Shown here one piece after another: positions 4,559 through 5,190 of a DNA stretch of 5,190 nt. The stretch spans positions 1 to 5,190 of the forward strand of contig JAATVN010000017.1 in assembly GCA_014523595.1 (NCBI GenBank). Reading direction: 5' to 3'. The translations under genes were made by a program, and so were the position numbers. This DNA comes from Nitrososphaerales archaeon TH5888. GTDB lineage: Archaea > Thermoproteota > Nitrososphaeria > Nitrososphaerales > Nitrososphaeraceae. The notes under the pieces are model-generated. The model had not been told where the DNA came from and ran no database searches. It saw only the letters and a list, made by a program, of their open reading frames with translations. Positions within the stretch are counted from its first letter, which is position 1. The number at the start of each line of letters is the position of its first letter.

Positions 4559-5190
4559 AAGAGAAATCATAGATCTCTTTACTTCTTATATTAACGATCC
4601 CTTACTAGATAAGGTAAAGGGAGATGACGTAGTAATTGTGCCACTCAAATATGACATGATAAAGAGAATGAACAAAACAGGCAGGATGAACATTGTGTTA
4701 AAGAGTGATATGTTAATTGAAAGTACAGATGTACCTGGAATTATGGAACCTTGGCAAATAGCAAGAAAGAGTATAATAGCATGCATAAGTGACTTTGCTG
4801 CCAAAGGTATAAGGCCATACGCATGTCTTATTTCCATAGGGATACCGAGAAGATATTCAAAAAAAAATATTATTTCTCTTGCAACTGGATTTACACTAGC
4901 ATCAAAGGAGTATAAAGTACACATCTTGGGAGGAGATACCAATGAATCTAAAGAGTTGACGATTGATTGCAATATGATGGGAATTACAACTTTACCAGAT
5001 AGCATAATTCCCAGTAGAAAGGGTGCAAAGGTTGGAGATTTGATAGTAACATCTGGAAAATTTGGATATACCTCTTCAGGATTGAAAATTATCCTATCAC
5101 ATTTGAGTGCTGAAAAAAAATTTAGAACAAAATCAACATCATCAGTAACATTCCCCAAACCGCAAGTGGAATTTGGATTTGAACTTGCAA
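4542..5190 (+). CDS. thiL: Thiamine-monophosphate kinase (ThiL), C-terminus cut by window edge
   Basis: ThiL phosphorylates thiamine monophosphate with ATP to make thiamine diphosphate, the last step of the cofactor pathway. The plus-strand frame is open for 216 codons to the window edge. The family normally runs to about 300-330 residues, so the C-terminal third is missing. Visible motifs follow the AIR-synthase-like fold: VKGDDVVIV (Gly27, Asp28, Asp29), KSDMLIESTDVPGIMEPWQIARKS (54-77), the metal-binding CISDFAAKGIRP (81-92) with Asp84, HILGGDTNES (127-136) with Asp132, and SRKGAKVGDLIVTSGKFGYTSSGLKI (158-183), the kinase-typical Gly-Asp-x-hydrophobic-x-Thr-Gly block. The S-T-D-V-P wording after the DML motif is typical of archaeal ThiL. 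ATG at 4542 precedes the first motif by a normal distance and lies 17 nt inside the end of the mutase gene, which implies cotranscription and probably translational coupling. No other thiamine gene is in view. Confidence 0.94.
   Translation, partial: MKRLNEREIIDLFTSYINDPLLDKVKGDDVVIVPLKYDMIKRMNKTGRMNIVLKSDMLIESTDVPGIMEPWQIARKSIIACISDFAAKGIRPYACLISIGIPRRYSKKNIISLATGFTLASKEYKVHILGGDTNESKELTIDCNMMGITTLPDSIIPSRKGAKVGDLIVTSGKFGYTSSGLKIILSHLSAEKKFRTKSTSSVTFPKPQVEFGFELA

Noticed and set aside
4586..5158. A 190-codon minus-strand open frame with hydrophobic segments
   Set aside because: It lies entirely antisense to thiL, whose frame carries the GDD, SDMLIE, SDFAAKG and GGDTNES motifs in the right order. 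The antisense product matches no family I know.
1..5190. CRISPR arrays, insertion sequences, integrase attachment sites and defence genes
   Set aside because: I found no spaced repeat array, transposase or integrase motif. The single tRNA gene is intact, with no duplicated 3' end fragment visible in the window.

Overview
The window looks like an AT-rich archaeal chromosome segment. The best fit is a member of the Nitrososphaerota (Thaumarchaeota), although the lineage is inferred from gene content and style and not from any search. The clues are a 20S proteasome beta subunit, a short helicase-free XPF-type nuclease like that of crenarchaea and relatives, an archaeal-style ThiL, a tRNA gene with no encoded CCA, TTG and GTG starts, and TATA-like boxes about 27-30 nt upstream of several start codons, as expected for leaderless mRNAs. 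Every gene is a recognisable housekeeping gene except one very small winged-helix-like ORF.

Layout. Positions 1-1151 (minus) hold the N-terminal 383 codons of leuC (3-isopropylmalate dehydratase large subunit), cut by the window edge. A 119-nt divergent promoter region separates it from psmB (1271-1939, plus), a proteasome beta subunit with a 20-residue propeptide. Next comes a T-tract and a small region with a probable 56-codon winged-helix protein (2061-2231, plus). Its stop codon directly abuts the stop codon of the convergent xpf-type nuclease (2232-2942, minus). Just upstream of the nuclease on the same strand lies tRNA-Thr(CGT) (3001-3073, minus). A second divergent intergenic region (3074-3217) leads to a phosphohexomutase of the GlmM/PMM family (3218-4558, plus). 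This gene overlaps by 17 nt the start of thiL (4542 to the window end, plus), the thiamine-monophosphate kinase gene, also cut by the window edge.

The genes serve leucine synthesis, protein turnover, DNA repair, translation, sugar-nucleotide precursor supply and thiamine diphosphate synthesis. The only evident operon is glmM-thiL. I see no mobile element, CRISPR array, toxin-antitoxin pair, defence locus or biosynthetic cluster, and I do not think the window holds an undescribed multi-gene system. The points worth a second look are small: substitutions at two catalytic-helper positions of the proteasome subunit, the unannotated-looking winged-helix ORF with a stop-start overlap at its 5' end, an inverted repeat bracketing the leuC promoter, a tract that may serve both as tRNA terminator and nuclease TATA box, and short repeat motifs.
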